Shown here: positions 1-10,800 of the stretch, in pieces
How positions within the stretch are numbered: the first letter of the stretch is position 1
Layout of the letters: every line of letters begins with the position of its first letter
Source of the DNA: Sporisorium sorghi
Taxonomy: Eukaryota > Basidiomycota > Ustilaginomycetes > Ustilaginales > Ustilaginaceae
Direction of reading: 5' to 3'
Assembly: GCA_023212695.1 (NCBI GenBank)
Contig: JALCCG010000053.1
Span: 1-64,000, forward strand
Length of the DNA: 64,000 bases
The notes under the pieces: generated by a model
Database searches by the model: none
Told to the model about the DNA's origin: nothing
Seen by the model: only the letters and a program-made list of their open reading frames with translations
Made by a program: the position numbers and the translations under genes

Positions 1-62
1 ATCCCCCACAACCACACTCACCCACAAAAAAAAAAAAAAAAACAAAAAAAACACAAAAAGCG

Positions 63-109
<47 letters not shown>

Positions 110-1398
110 CCCCCCCCCAATTTCAGGCAGAGAAGCTGCTGACGCGCCTGACTGGCTTGGCTTGGCTTGGCTTGGTTCGCTTGACTGGCTGGCTGATCCA
201 ATAGACCGAGCGAGAGGGTCGACCCTCAAAAAAGGCGTTGCAGCTCAGCTGTACCGCTTTTTGACCTTGAAAGCCGCCGTGCGTTAGCGACAAGAGGCTT
301 GGCTAGGACGTCCAGCTGAGCTGGCGATCTGACATCGGGCATCAGAGATGAACCAGATTTCATGCTGTCCCTCTGTGTCAAGCCCTTCGTTCTCTACAAG
401 CCAACCTTCTGGAACTGCACTTGCTTGCGCTGCACATCGCAGAGTCGTCATCCAGCACCGCCGCACCAGAGAGATCGTCGCATGGGAAAACATCCTTCGA
501 CTCTTGACGAGGCTGGAGCCGACGGTGGAGCGGGCCGCGACAGGTTTCGAGTTGACCGTCGCCTGACCGACAGAGGCTCGAGTCGATTGTCGCTGCGAGA
601 TGCTGTTCTCGATGTTGTGTGTCTGACCACTGCACTGCCTCCCCACCTTGCCCCAGGTCGATCTGCTATGGACTGAAAGAAACTGCTCGACTACTTACCC
701 ATGGCGATTGATGCTGGTGGATTGTGCCACTGTGAATCTGCGACAAGACCAAAGGCTAAACGTGCAGCGAAATGACCGAGCGAGCTGTCGATAGCGACCT
801 CGAGCCGGTCCCGGAAAATGAGGCGATACGTTTCGTCGAGTGCCGAGCGTGAATGGTTCGATGGTCGATGAGCAAGCTTGAAGCTAGGTCGAGATTGTTA
901 GATCAGAATTTGAGTGCCGTCGACTTTCGTGATGAAGTAAAACGATCCGAGCCAGAACGGACGGTGCGCTTTAGAGACTTTGTGAGAGGTAGTCGCGATC
1001 AACCGTATGATGGTGAAAGAGTGTAAGAGGTGGTGCAGCAGATCCCAAACGATGACCTTCCAGGCATGAAACAATGTGCAAAGCTTTGTTTGCAGCGCAA
1101 CACGACGTGCAAGCGTGTGATGTCTCTCCCACAGCGCTGCAAGCTCGCGGCTTCATTTGTTTGTGAACAATGCGAGATTTAGCACTCGCTGCTTTGCTTT
1201 CTGCATGCCGACCAGTCACGCCAGTCACGTCACTCTACACTGCCTCGCTTCTCTCTCTTGCTGCCGGCCTTTTTGCAACTTCTTCTTCGCATCGACAAGG
1301 CCAGACACAACCCTCGGGTCTTTTGCTGTTCATCAGCCTCTACATCCGAATCCAGGCTTGCTTGCCAACCACGACCTTCACTACTCACCATCCTCAAC
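1..1398. other. Intergenic spacer at left edge
   Basis: No supportable gene. The first 120 bases are almost pure A broken by a few C, with an uninterrupted A run at 63-107 followed by 11 C. A short TTGGC tandem repeat lies at about 152-175. Several short ORFs exist on both strands but they overlap each other, lack homology I recognise and have no consistent codon bias. The right end, a pyrimidine-rich stretch before position 1399, is presumably the promoter and leader of the downstream Atg22-like gene. Confidence 0.6.
63..118. repeat. Poly(A) tract followed by C run
   Basis: 45 consecutive A (63-107) followed directly by 11 C (108-118); further A runs separated by single C lie just upstream at 26-59. 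Low-complexity sequence, possibly a gap-prone assembly position. Confidence 0.9.
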
Positions 1399-3341
1399 AT
1401 GGCGGACGCCGCACAACCGCCGCCCGCCCCGGCCACCTTAGCGCAACAAGATGACCACATCTCGCTGCACGACGCTTCCACCACCTCCAGTCACTCCGGC
1501 GATACCCAAAACTTCGCCACGGCTCTCCTCCGTACCAGCCAGGACCCCACCGCGTCCGAGTCGCGCTTCAGCACGGGCCGCTGGGAGCTGTGCGCCTACA
1601 TGGTCTACTCGATTGGCAACTCCGGCTTGGGCCCGTTCAACTTTGCCCCCTCGCAGTTCCAAAATTTGCTCTCGCAGCAGGCGACCAACGTCGGCGCCGG
1701 TCAGTGCGGCAACGATGGGCAGCCCGACTGCAGGCTGCTGTTCATGGGCAAGCAGCGCACGGTGGAGAGCATTGTGCTGCTGAGCAACGGCATTTCGTTT
1801 GCGATCCAGGCGGTGCTGTTTGTGGCAATTGGAAGCTTTGCGGATTATGGAAGGGGCAGGCCGTACATTTTGATGGTGTGTACGGTGGTGGCGATTGCGA
1901 TCAGTTTTGCGTGGTTGGGCGTGACGAGGCCGGAGCAGTGGCAGGTGGGGACGGGGTTGTACATGGTCGGGCTGATTGCGTATCAGTTGTGTTTGAGTTA
2001 TTGGACTGCGGCGTTTCCGGGGTTGGCGAGGGATTTGCCGCATATGCGCGAGGCGAGGCTGAAGCTGGTCGAGGATTCGAGTGTCTCGGCGTCGACGCTG
2101 GATGCGAAGGGGGTCGAGCATGTCAAGGCCACTCTGGCGGAGGAGCAGCCGACTCAAGTTCTGACCTCGGATAGCGACGCGAACGGACCCATGACCGCGG
2201 ACAAGTACAGCCTCCTCGAAACCATGGCCATCAACCGCATCAGCAACATCGCCTTCACTGTCTGCTCCGTCGGCGAGCTCGTCATCCTGGCTATCATCCA
2301 GGGCATGCTGTACGGCATCCACGCCGACCGAGACACGCAATCCAACACGACGGCACTCTCAGCCGTGGTAGCCTTCAGCGCTGGAGCATGGGTGCTTTGC
2401 GCCATCCCTTGGTTCGTCCTCGAAAAGCGCCGACCGGGACAACCCCTGCCACCCGGCACCAACTACTTCACCGCAGCCATCAAACAAGCGTTCCTCGCGG
2501 CAAAACACCTGCGACGCCTCCGACAGACCCTAATCTACCTCCTCTTTTACTTTCTCTTCTCCGACGCGCTCAACACCACGGTCACGGTCATCTCGACGCT
2601 GCAGAACAACGTGGTCAGCTTCAGCACCACCAAACTCAACCTGCTGCTGATTGTTGGCATTGCAGCGCAGGCCGGAGGCATCTACTCTTTCTGGCTCGTC
2701 CAGAAGCGATGGAAGCTGTCGACGCTGTACATGTTTTGCTGGGTGGTCTTCTTTATCATCCTCATGCAAGTCTGGGGCTTCGTCGGGATCTTTACGCAGC
2801 GCATCGGGTATCACCATGAATGGGAGGTAAGTTAAGCTCAAACTTCATTTCGTTCAACCCACTTTCCCCCAAAACTCGCTTCTGCAGCCCCACCTCTCGA
2901 TCACGTACCATCTCCCCCCTCGTCACTCACACGAACCACCTTACTCACCATCACACCCCTTCCCTCCTCCCTCTCCAACCGCAGTTCTACCTCTTCCAAT
3001 TCTTCTACGGCTGGTTCGCATGCCCCTGGTACGCCTACGGCCAGACCATGATCGCCGAAGTAACGCCCAAAGGCTCCGAGTTCCTCTTCTTCAGCCTTTT
3101 CTCTATCATCGGCAAGACGAGCGCGTTCATCGGGCCCTTTGTTACACAGGCCATCGCCGACGACTCGGGCAACGCTTCAAGCCCGTTCTACTTCCTGCTC
3201 GCTCTGTCTCTGGCGAGCTGCGTGCTGCTGTGGCCATTGGATGTCAAAAAGAGCAAGATCGAGCAGGCGCGGTTTATCGAGTACGATGCTCGGGATAAGA
3301 AGTTGAAGAAGGGGGATGTTGTGACGCCCGCAGAGGTGTGA
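1399..3341 (+). CDS. ATG22: Atg22-like vacuolar amino acid effluxer (MFS fold)
   Basis: CDS joins 1399-2826 and 2985-3341, giving 594 residues. The intron has GTAAGT at 2827 and a pyrimidine-rich stretch ending GCAG at 2984; the junction is in phase 0 and restores the membrane protein frame. Start chosen at the ATG of MADAAQPPPAP, because the open frame upstream has no better ATG. The protein has about a dozen hydrophobic segments, an early ELCAYMVYSIGNSGLGPFNFAP stretch, and a cytosolic loop around residues 215-275. Atg22 family members (Pfam Atg22/MFS) are integral vacuolar membrane proteins that export amino acids released by autophagic body breakdown. Length is slightly above the yeast protein (about 530). 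Paralogues are common in fungi, so this may be one of several. Family assignment is firm; transported substrate is inferred from the family. Confidence 0.83.
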
Positions 3342-3888
3342 TGAGGAGAGAAGAGGTTGGATAGGGTAAGACTATGGGTACATTCGAGCTCTGATGCTGT
3401 TGTGTGAACCGTGTGCAGCGGGCTGTGATTGAGAGAGATGAGGAGGGGGAGCGGGCGAGCGAGCGTCTGAGCGTCGGCCGGATGTGAATTGGTGGCCGTC
3501 TCAGCCGAAAAATCCAACATCGCACGACTGACTTTTTGGGCTCGCGAAAGTGGAGTCGAGCTCAGATGCTCGGCGCAGAGACTCGGCTGGTGCCGTTGCG
3601 CGATAAGGAAACCCCAAAAATGCCGAGAGACGACTCAGCTGACTCGAATTTTTCCGCTTTCCGCCTTCGCACTCTTTCTTCCATCGCATCCATCGCTTCT
3701 TCTTCCTTCACTCCATCAACTGCATTCATACATATACCCCTTTCTTCGCAACGCATCCTTCTCTATCAGTCAGTCCGTCGCAATCTTTCCAAACTACCCA
3801 CGCACATCTGCTTTCCTCGCCGCACACCAACCATAAACACCAACCCCTTCCTTTGCACCATCGATCCGCACACTCTTCGATCGCCGCA
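3342..3888. other. Intergenic spacer, 547 bp
   Basis: Between two plus-strand genes. It should hold the 3' end of the Atg22-like transcript and the promoter and leader of the next gene. The last 200 bases are pyrimidine-rich, typical of a leader. No gene supported. Confidence 0.5.
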
Positions 3889-4584
3889 ATGGAGCGCCTG
3901 CTCAGCGTCATCTTCCCCTGCTGCTTCCCCACGCGCCGATTCTCGTCCGCGCCACACGAGCGCACGCCGCTTTTGCACGACTCCGGCGCCTCTTCGCAGC
4001 GTCCCTCGTCCGATAGCGGCATCGCGACTCCCGGGTCGGACGGCAAGCGGGTGAAGCGCAAGCACAACTCGATCCTGCCCGCGCCTGCGTACGATGCGCA
4101 GGCGCTGCGTGGGATTATGGAGGATTTCCGGGGCAAGCTCATTGCGGTTGAGACGGGGGAGCGGGGGGAGAAGTGGCTGTTGGGCGGTGGGGCGGTGGAG
4201 GGGCAGGAGTCGAGCGAGGCGATAGCGACGAAACGCTTGACGCCCGTGCATACGCTGCGGCTCGCTGTTACGGCGTCCTCGTCGCACGTGCCGGCAGCAG
4301 CAGAGCCGAAACTCGTCGATATCTGGTCCACCTCGCCTACTCCTAGCACCGCACCGTCGAATACGATCCTCTCCTACTCGGCCGCCGTCAAGCGCGGCTC
4401 GGCTACCGCCAAACCCAAGGGAAAACGCTTCAGCAGCGCATCAAAGGGAAACTCGACAGCAACGGGCAAGGAAGCGGAAGCGAGCGTCGAGCAGAGAGCG
4501 TACGAAACGCTAGCCGAGCTGGCGAGGGCAAAGCCGCTCGTGCATGATTGGGAGTTGGATGAGAGCGAAGATGCCAAGGCGTAG
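3889..4584 (+). CDS. LAMTOR1/Ego1(Meh1)-like small acylated protein
   Basis: 231 residues from the ATG at 3889; the open frame extends 12 codons upstream but the first ATG in that extension (MHHRS) has no family feature. The N-terminus MERLLSVIFPCCFPTRRF has a hydrophobic start and a Cys-Cys pair, followed by ERTPLLHD, an acidic-dileucine-like motif. This order (Cys pair, short basic stretch, LL with acidic residue) resembles fungal LAMTOR1/Ego1 proteins, which anchor the Ragulator/EGO complex on the vacuole for Rag GTPase-TORC1 signalling. A segment YDAQALRGIMEDFRGKLIAV would fit the helical LAMTOR1 domain. The remainder is Ser/Ala-rich and low complexity. There is no Gly at position 2, so N-myristoylation as in human LAMTOR1 is not expected. 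Real coding is supported by a single clean frame and GC-rich third positions; the name is a pattern-based guess. Confidence 0.45.
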   Translation: MERLLSVIFPCCFPTRRFSSAPHERTPLLHDSGASSQRPSSDSGIATPGSDGKRVKRKHNSILPAPAYDAQALRGIMEDFRGKLIAVETGERGEKWLLGGGAVEGQESSEAIATKRLTPVHTLRLAVTASSSHVPAAAEPKLVDIWSTSPTPSTAPSNTILSYSAAVKRGSATAKPKGKRFSSASKGNSTATGKEAEASVEQRAYETLAELARAKPLVHDWELDESEDAKA

Positions 4585-4874
4585 AGGAAGTATAGCCGTT
4601 AAACCGTATCAGGACCTTTTCAAGCCGCATCCATCGCTCTGCATCAGACCTTCCTTCTCACTCACCCAAAAAAAAACCTCCGTGTCGATCGCACACATCG
4701 TTCCAAGCAAGCAAAGCATCAAGCATTCATTCACACTGTCACACTGTCATCACATTCGTTTTCAGCAAAGCAAAATCACACACGCACACTCTGTTGCATT
4801 CTTCCTTGTCGCAAAGCTTTGCAGTGTGATTCATGCATGTGTGCCAATCTGCTGTTGTGGAACCAAATCGTGAA

Positions 4875-5081
4875 TCACGATGCCGATGAAGAGCTGGCTG
4901 CTGCGTTGCCAGTCGAGCTGAGAGGTTGCAGTTCGTGAGACTCTTGGGTCTCTGTCGTCCCACCAGTCCCACTGGATGCGCTCACCCCACCTGGCGCATC
5001 GACCTGTTGCGTTTCGACCGCTGCTGGTGTCGCCTGGGCCTCTGCCCGCTCCACCTGTTCCTCCTGCCCAGCGACACCTTC

Positions 5082-5127
<46 letters not shown>

Positions 5128-6566
5128 CGACCCCCCACCTCCGCAATCACCGGCCTCTGACACACCGGACACCTGCCCGAGACCGTCGTCAGCCACTGAT
5201 CGACGCACGACCGATGCAGCACATGCCCGCATTCGAGCAGTCGCAGCGGCTCCGGTTCGGGTTGCTGGTCCACTTCGGGCTCTTCAAAGTCGCAGAGGCA
5301 GATGGGGCATGTAGCGCGATGGGCTGGAAGCGAATGGAGCGGGTACTTGAGCTTGCCGCGTTTGGACGGTTTGGCTTGTGCACTGCTGCTGGGTGATGCA
5401 GTGGCTTCGATTTGAGGCGTGCTCGGCGACGAACCTTTGGAAGAGGATGCAGGTGCTTTTCCGCCGTTGCTGAGGCGCGAGGTGGACGTCTCGGATCGTC
5501 TACGAGCGATCAAGATGCGAGTCAGGCGACTCAGGCGGCTGAGCGTGGTATGCGATGTACTCTGCACCGTCTCTTGTGTTGGTCGCCTCGATCCTAGTCC
5601 GGGACGATTCGACGTTGTCTCTTGAGCATCCTCCTCGGCTTTTCCAGTCTTGTCACCGTCACCCTCTGACTGCGGCGAGATCGAATCCTCGACCTGACCC
5701 ACTCCCTCTCCTCCTTCCTGAGCGGCGCCATCCTCCTCCTCTTCTGCAGGCGTATAGTACACCAGCTTGACCCGCTTATCCACCTCCTTCTGATCAATCT
5801 TGCCCGTCTCCGGATGAATCTGCCTCTGCGGCAACCGATGATTCAGCCCCAGCGCGCGCATCACCACAATCAGCAGTGGCAGCGCGCAAACAATCAGGAA
5901 TACCAGCACCGCAATCTCGAGGATGAAAATGTACACCACGATCAGCGATGCCAGCGCGGTCCAAAACAGCGGCACTGCCAGCGCGGGCTTGTGCGAGCAT
6001 TCCGTCGAGCTATAGACGATGGCGTTGCCGACGAAGAAGATGACCAGGGATGCGATGCCGAGCAGCGTGCTGATCTTGCCCACCTTCATGTCGAGGTATT
6101 CTGAGCCGAGCGGCCGATCGCGTTCGGCGATGGCGCGTGCTTCCGGACCCGCTCTGCGCCCTCGCCGTGTACGATGTGGGCTGAGACCGAGGTAGAGCTC
6201 GACCGGAATGTCGAGGGCGAGCCGAACAATGTGCACGACCAGGTATTTGAAGAGGCTGTCCGGATCGCACACTCTTCCATTCTCGTGGGAAGGTGAGACG
6301 CGATGCGAGCCTGGAAGCGCGAGGACGGGGATAAAGGCGACAATCTGAGCAAAGGAGACGCAGAGCCTTATCATCAAGACAATGCGTCGGCCACGCGGTA
6401 GCTGTCGCACGCCGATCCAGAGCGATTGGAGCAGATTGCGACGCAGTGTGAGCGCTTCAGTGAGCGAAGGTCGCTGCGGTTGAGTGTGCGTGTTGTCATG
6501 CGCCGTGTTGGCGGGCGCATCGGCCCGTGCTACCACGGCCGTCGCCGCTTCGCCGTTGGTAGACAT
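4875..6566 (-). CDS. Membrane-anchored RING-H2 E3 ubiquitin ligase
   Basis: 563 residues, single exon, ATG at 6566. N-terminal third: a cytosolic start, then hydrophobic segments at roughly residues 55-85 and 100-125 and a cluster of two or three between about 165 and 245 (including SLVIFFVGNAIVYSS and LIVVYIFILEIAVLVFLIV). Middle: long acidic and Ser-rich linker. RING at about residues 420-469, with CPIC, CGHVLHRSC and CPVC giving a C3H2C3 (RING-H2) zinc ligand order. Downstream are 14 Gln encoded by CAG/CAA and a Glu/Gln/Ala-rich tail. Architecture (several membrane spans then RING) resembles fungal endomembrane ubiquitin ligases; the substrate is unknown. It ends tail-to-tail with the LAMTOR1-like gene. 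Confidence 0.82.
5085..5126 (-). repeat. CAG/CAA repeat coding polyGln in the RING protein
   Basis: 14 in-frame Gln codons (13 CAG, one CAA, read on the minus strand) lying just C-terminal to the RING domain. A likely length-polymorphic microsatellite. Confidence 0.9.
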
Positions 6567-7858
6567 GCCTGCACACTTGCAGAGGATTTATCGAAAGAGC
6601 CGGATGTGAGATGTGTGATGGTTTAGATGATTGCTCCAGATGTCCAGGACGATGGACCGGCTCGATACGCCAAGGACGGGTTGGTCGGCTGCAACAGCGC
6701 TGTTGGACTTCGAGGCGCAGCAACACCCACCTCCTGTTGCAGGTGTCAACCCACCTATCCGGAGGATTGGAAGCGATTACAGCTGTGCGTCTTCCAGAGC
6801 TACAGCATAGACGGGTGGTGGTAAAGCAGAGCGAAGTCTCTTGCGAGTGGCCGAAGTATCGAAGGGGCCAAAGGCGAACAAGGTTCAGCAGCGCAGCACG
6901 ACACGCAGCTCAGCACAGCACAGCAGAGCGCACCGTGCATTTTTTGGGGGAAAAAAAAAGGGCCAGCTCAGCACAGCCGAGCGCGAAGGCTTCTTTCGAC
7001 AGGCTCAGTCAGGCACAGACAGGGTCCTCGCAAGCACGACGCACTTTAGAACTCGAAGACTCTTCTCTGGCAGCGTAGCCGGTTCTCCGAAAAATGCCAA
7101 GACGCCGAGACTAATTTACTGTAAGTTACTCGTATCTCGCGAAGGCTGTGTCACCATCAACCTTCGAAGCTCGCAAATTTGCCTCGAAGCGCTTCTGGAC
7201 GGTCGACTCCCAAGACATGCAATAAGCTCATAACTTATCCCACAGACGTACAACTCACAGACACCGAGAATCACATCTCTTCAACACCCTCGACACGGAC
7301 GCTAAAAATGGGAATCAATCATGACATTTCGAAACTCTGACACGAAGCGAAGGTAACAAGGAAAGCGTATGGACAAATCTATGATGAAGCAAGTGGACGA
7401 TGATGACGATGACGATGACGCTGAGAGAATCGCATCCAACAGCCCACCTCAAGACCAGTCAAGCGGCAGCAGCGCAAAGCGGTGACGAGTCGCCGCGCTG
7501 TGCCAACGTTGTCCGGCTTTGAGAAAAGAGGGCAGAGAGGGAAAAAGGATGAAAGCAGAACCGGACCGAATGATGAGGAGACGCTTGCGAACGAAAGCCA
7601 AAAGTATGGATGGCAGCACTCGAGGTTGGACTAGGCGGCAGGTCAAGACCAAGCAGGGCCGGTTGACGACTCCTTCCCCGCCAAGAATCGCTGCGCACCC
7701 GACCAACTGTGGACCCGAGCGAAGAGTGTGTGTTTGTGGAAATTGTTCGAGAAGCGACTCCATCACCGCGATCCAGTTTGCCCTCAGGATGCAATGCGGA
7801 GAAAAGAGTGAAAGGAAAAAGAGAGTAGAATGTCCATCAAGACGAGAGCGCTACCAGC
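6567..7858. other. Intergenic spacer, 1.29 kb
   Basis: Lies between the start of the RING gene and the stop of the fatty acid synthase gene, both on the minus strand. It should hold the 3' UTR and terminator of the synthase and the promoter and leader of the RING gene. It has a short A run near 6950 and a GATGAC microsatellite around 7397-7421. No ORF here has recognisable homology. Confidence 0.5.
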
Positions 7859-10800
7859 TTAGGCGCTGGGAAGGCGGTGGACGATGGCCATGGCCGTGTC
7901 ATCGCCGTGCGAGATCGATACCAAGAAGCGCGAGCCGTTGGCAGCCTTGAGCGCCTCACCGTACAGCTTCACCTGTGGCCCCTCTGGAGTGGGCACGATC
8001 TCGACATCCTTGAGCGAAGCACCAGCACCTTGAGTTCGAACGCCAAGCGACTTGACCACAGCCTCGGCGGCGCAGAATCGGCCACAGAACGAAGCCCGAG
8101 CGTCCGGCTGAGCACGGCAGTACTCAATCTCGACATCGGTAAAGTTCCTCGAGATAAAGTTCTCGTTGTCCGAAGGGAACGTCGAGATCTTCTCGCAGTC
8201 GATGCCGACGCCAGCAACGTGACCCATCATCTTCTCGAGACTCTCCTGCTGAGCAGCCACGTTGGCGGGCTTGGCAGGCACAATCGTGTCCTCGACCGTG
8301 GCGAGCGCAGGCATGGCGGGAAGAGGCGCCTTGAAGCCGTAGCTGTCGCCAATCTCGACTGCACGCGCGTTCAAGTTCATCAGCACCTGATCCTCGAGCT
8401 CGGCGGGCCAGGGGCGGTTGTCCTTGATGCGCACCAGGTCCTGCTTGGTGAGCGCCGAGTGCATGCGCGTGTAGGTCTGGTGCTGACGTTCCTTGCGTCG
8501 CGCAACGTACTCGTCAAACACCTTGGGCGAGAGGCGACCGAGGATGTGGGCAGCGTGCAGCACGAGGATGATACCACCCACCTGACCGAAACCGAACGAT
8601 GAAACCGCCGCAGCGTTGACATGGTGAGGGGTTCGGTGGATCGACGTCGAGTTGTAGAGGAGCATGTCGAACTTCTGCAGCTCGGGCGAAATGTCGTCAG
8701 CGTTGCGGTTACCGCAGACGATCGACGTGTGCAGCGACTGCATCACACCGTTGAGCGCCCAGGCGGCTGCACCACCCTTGGCGTGACCGCAGAGCCACTT
8801 CTGCGCCATGACGGGCACGGCGTGACCGGGCGTGCGGCCCATGCGCGTGAACAGCTCCTGGTAGACGTGCGACTCGTTCTTGTCGTTGGCCTTGGTGGCG
8901 GTCATGTGCGCCGAGATGGCACCAATGTCGTCGGCGGTGAGGTTGAAGCGGGCAAGCGCACGCTGCATGCCGTCGGCACTGCTGATGACACCGTGGCCAG
9001 GAGCGGGCAGCGAACGGCCAGCTCCGTCGGTGTGCGTGTTCGAGTAGGCGACAATACCCTGGATGGGCATGCCGAGCTTGATGGCGTTGGCGGCCGTGGT
9101 CAGCACCTGGACACCGCAACCCTGCGACTCCATGAAACCGCTGCGCGAGGTCGAGAACGGTCGCGAGTGCTCCGAAGGCTCTCGTCCAGCCGCCAGCTCC
9201 TCCTTGCCGTTCGAGGTGGCCTTCATGTTGGCAAACTCGAACGAACCCTCCTCGGACAGGTCATCGAAACCACCGGCAAGCATGAGCTCGGCCTTGCCAG
9301 AGAGAATGGTCTCGACAGCCACGTCGATCGACTGGAGCGCCGTGGCACAGGCACCGACCACCGTCTTGATGGGACCAGCCGACGACATGACAAGCAGGTT
9401 GACCCAACCGGCGACCGAGTTGATGAAGGTCTCCTGCAGAATGTCGTTCTGCACGTCCGTGTCGTTGCGGCGATCGCGGAACATCTTGCTGAGCGACGTC
9501 ATACCACCCATACCCGAACCAATGCAGCTTCCGACCTTGCTGGGGTGGATGTGCTTGTACAGCTCGTACGGATCCGAGATACCGGAGTTGACGAGCGCCT
9601 CGGAAGCACACACGAGCGCCCACAGCGTGGTGCGGTCGACTTGGGCCACAATGTCGTCGGGGATACCGTAGCGCTGGCCAGACCAGCCGGTGGGCAGCTG
9701 ACCAGCAACGAGGCGGTCAAAGGCCACGGCCTTGGGCACAAAGATGCGCGCACCCTTCTTGAGCACGACGAACCAACCGCCAGTGGAGGCGTCTTGCCAG
9801 GCATCGACCTTGTCGCCGTGCTCGAGCTTGTACTTGGACGCCTCCTCCGCCGACACCTCGAGCGGCTCGAGGTCGTGGTTGAGCTCGATCTCCTGCTGGA
9901 AGCCCTTGCGGTTGGGGTCGTAGTTGCGGAACAGCTCGGGCTCGATGAGGCGGATACCGGCGTGCTTGATGATGTGCTCCTCGTAGTTGGCGCGGATGTC
10001 CTTGTCATCGACGGGCTCACCGCTCTTGACATCGACCCAGCCGACGTACGTGGCACCCGACTTGAGCTGGCCATCGTGGTGCTTGATGAGACCCATGATC
10101 CAAGCGAGCTCGATGACACCCTCGTTGGTCAGGTGGCCAAACGCCTCCATCTCCCAACGAGTTCGCGACGAACCCCACGGACCCACCTCGGCGAAACCGG
10201 TGATGACGACCACCTTCTCGAGGTCCATGGCCGAGTAGCTCTTGGCGATCTCGCGGTTGAGCTCGTGGCTGCCAACCTCGGGGAAGCGGAAGGTGAAGTT
10301 GCTGCGAGGGTTGATGTGCACCTTCTTGTGCAGCGCCTCGGCAGCCGAGCCCTTGATGACCTTGAAGTCGGCCGAGTTGTCGGCGACGAGCGCACGCTTG
10401 GTGGACGAAGCCTCCTGGATGGCGGCACGGAACTTGGCCGTCTGCTCGGCGAGGTCGACGATCTTGTCCATGCCACCGTTGAGGTCGACGAGCAGAGCCT
10501 CGACCTGGCTGACGGCCGAGACGGTGGGAGCCAGCAGACCGAGCAAGTTGAACGCCATCTCGGTGGTGCTGAAGGTTCGGCAGCCGAGCTTCTCGATCTC
10601 TTCGGCGACCGTGTTGGACGACGACATGAGACCCGTGCCTCGGCACCAGCCGATGATGGCACCAGTGATGCACAGGTACTGACCCCAGCTCTCGCTCTCC
10701 CATCGGTTGAGCAGCGTCTCGAGACCGAGCTTGCTCTCACCGTAGAGACCGTCACCACCGAAAGTGCCGTGGTTGGGCGAGAGCGGAAGGAGCACCTGCG

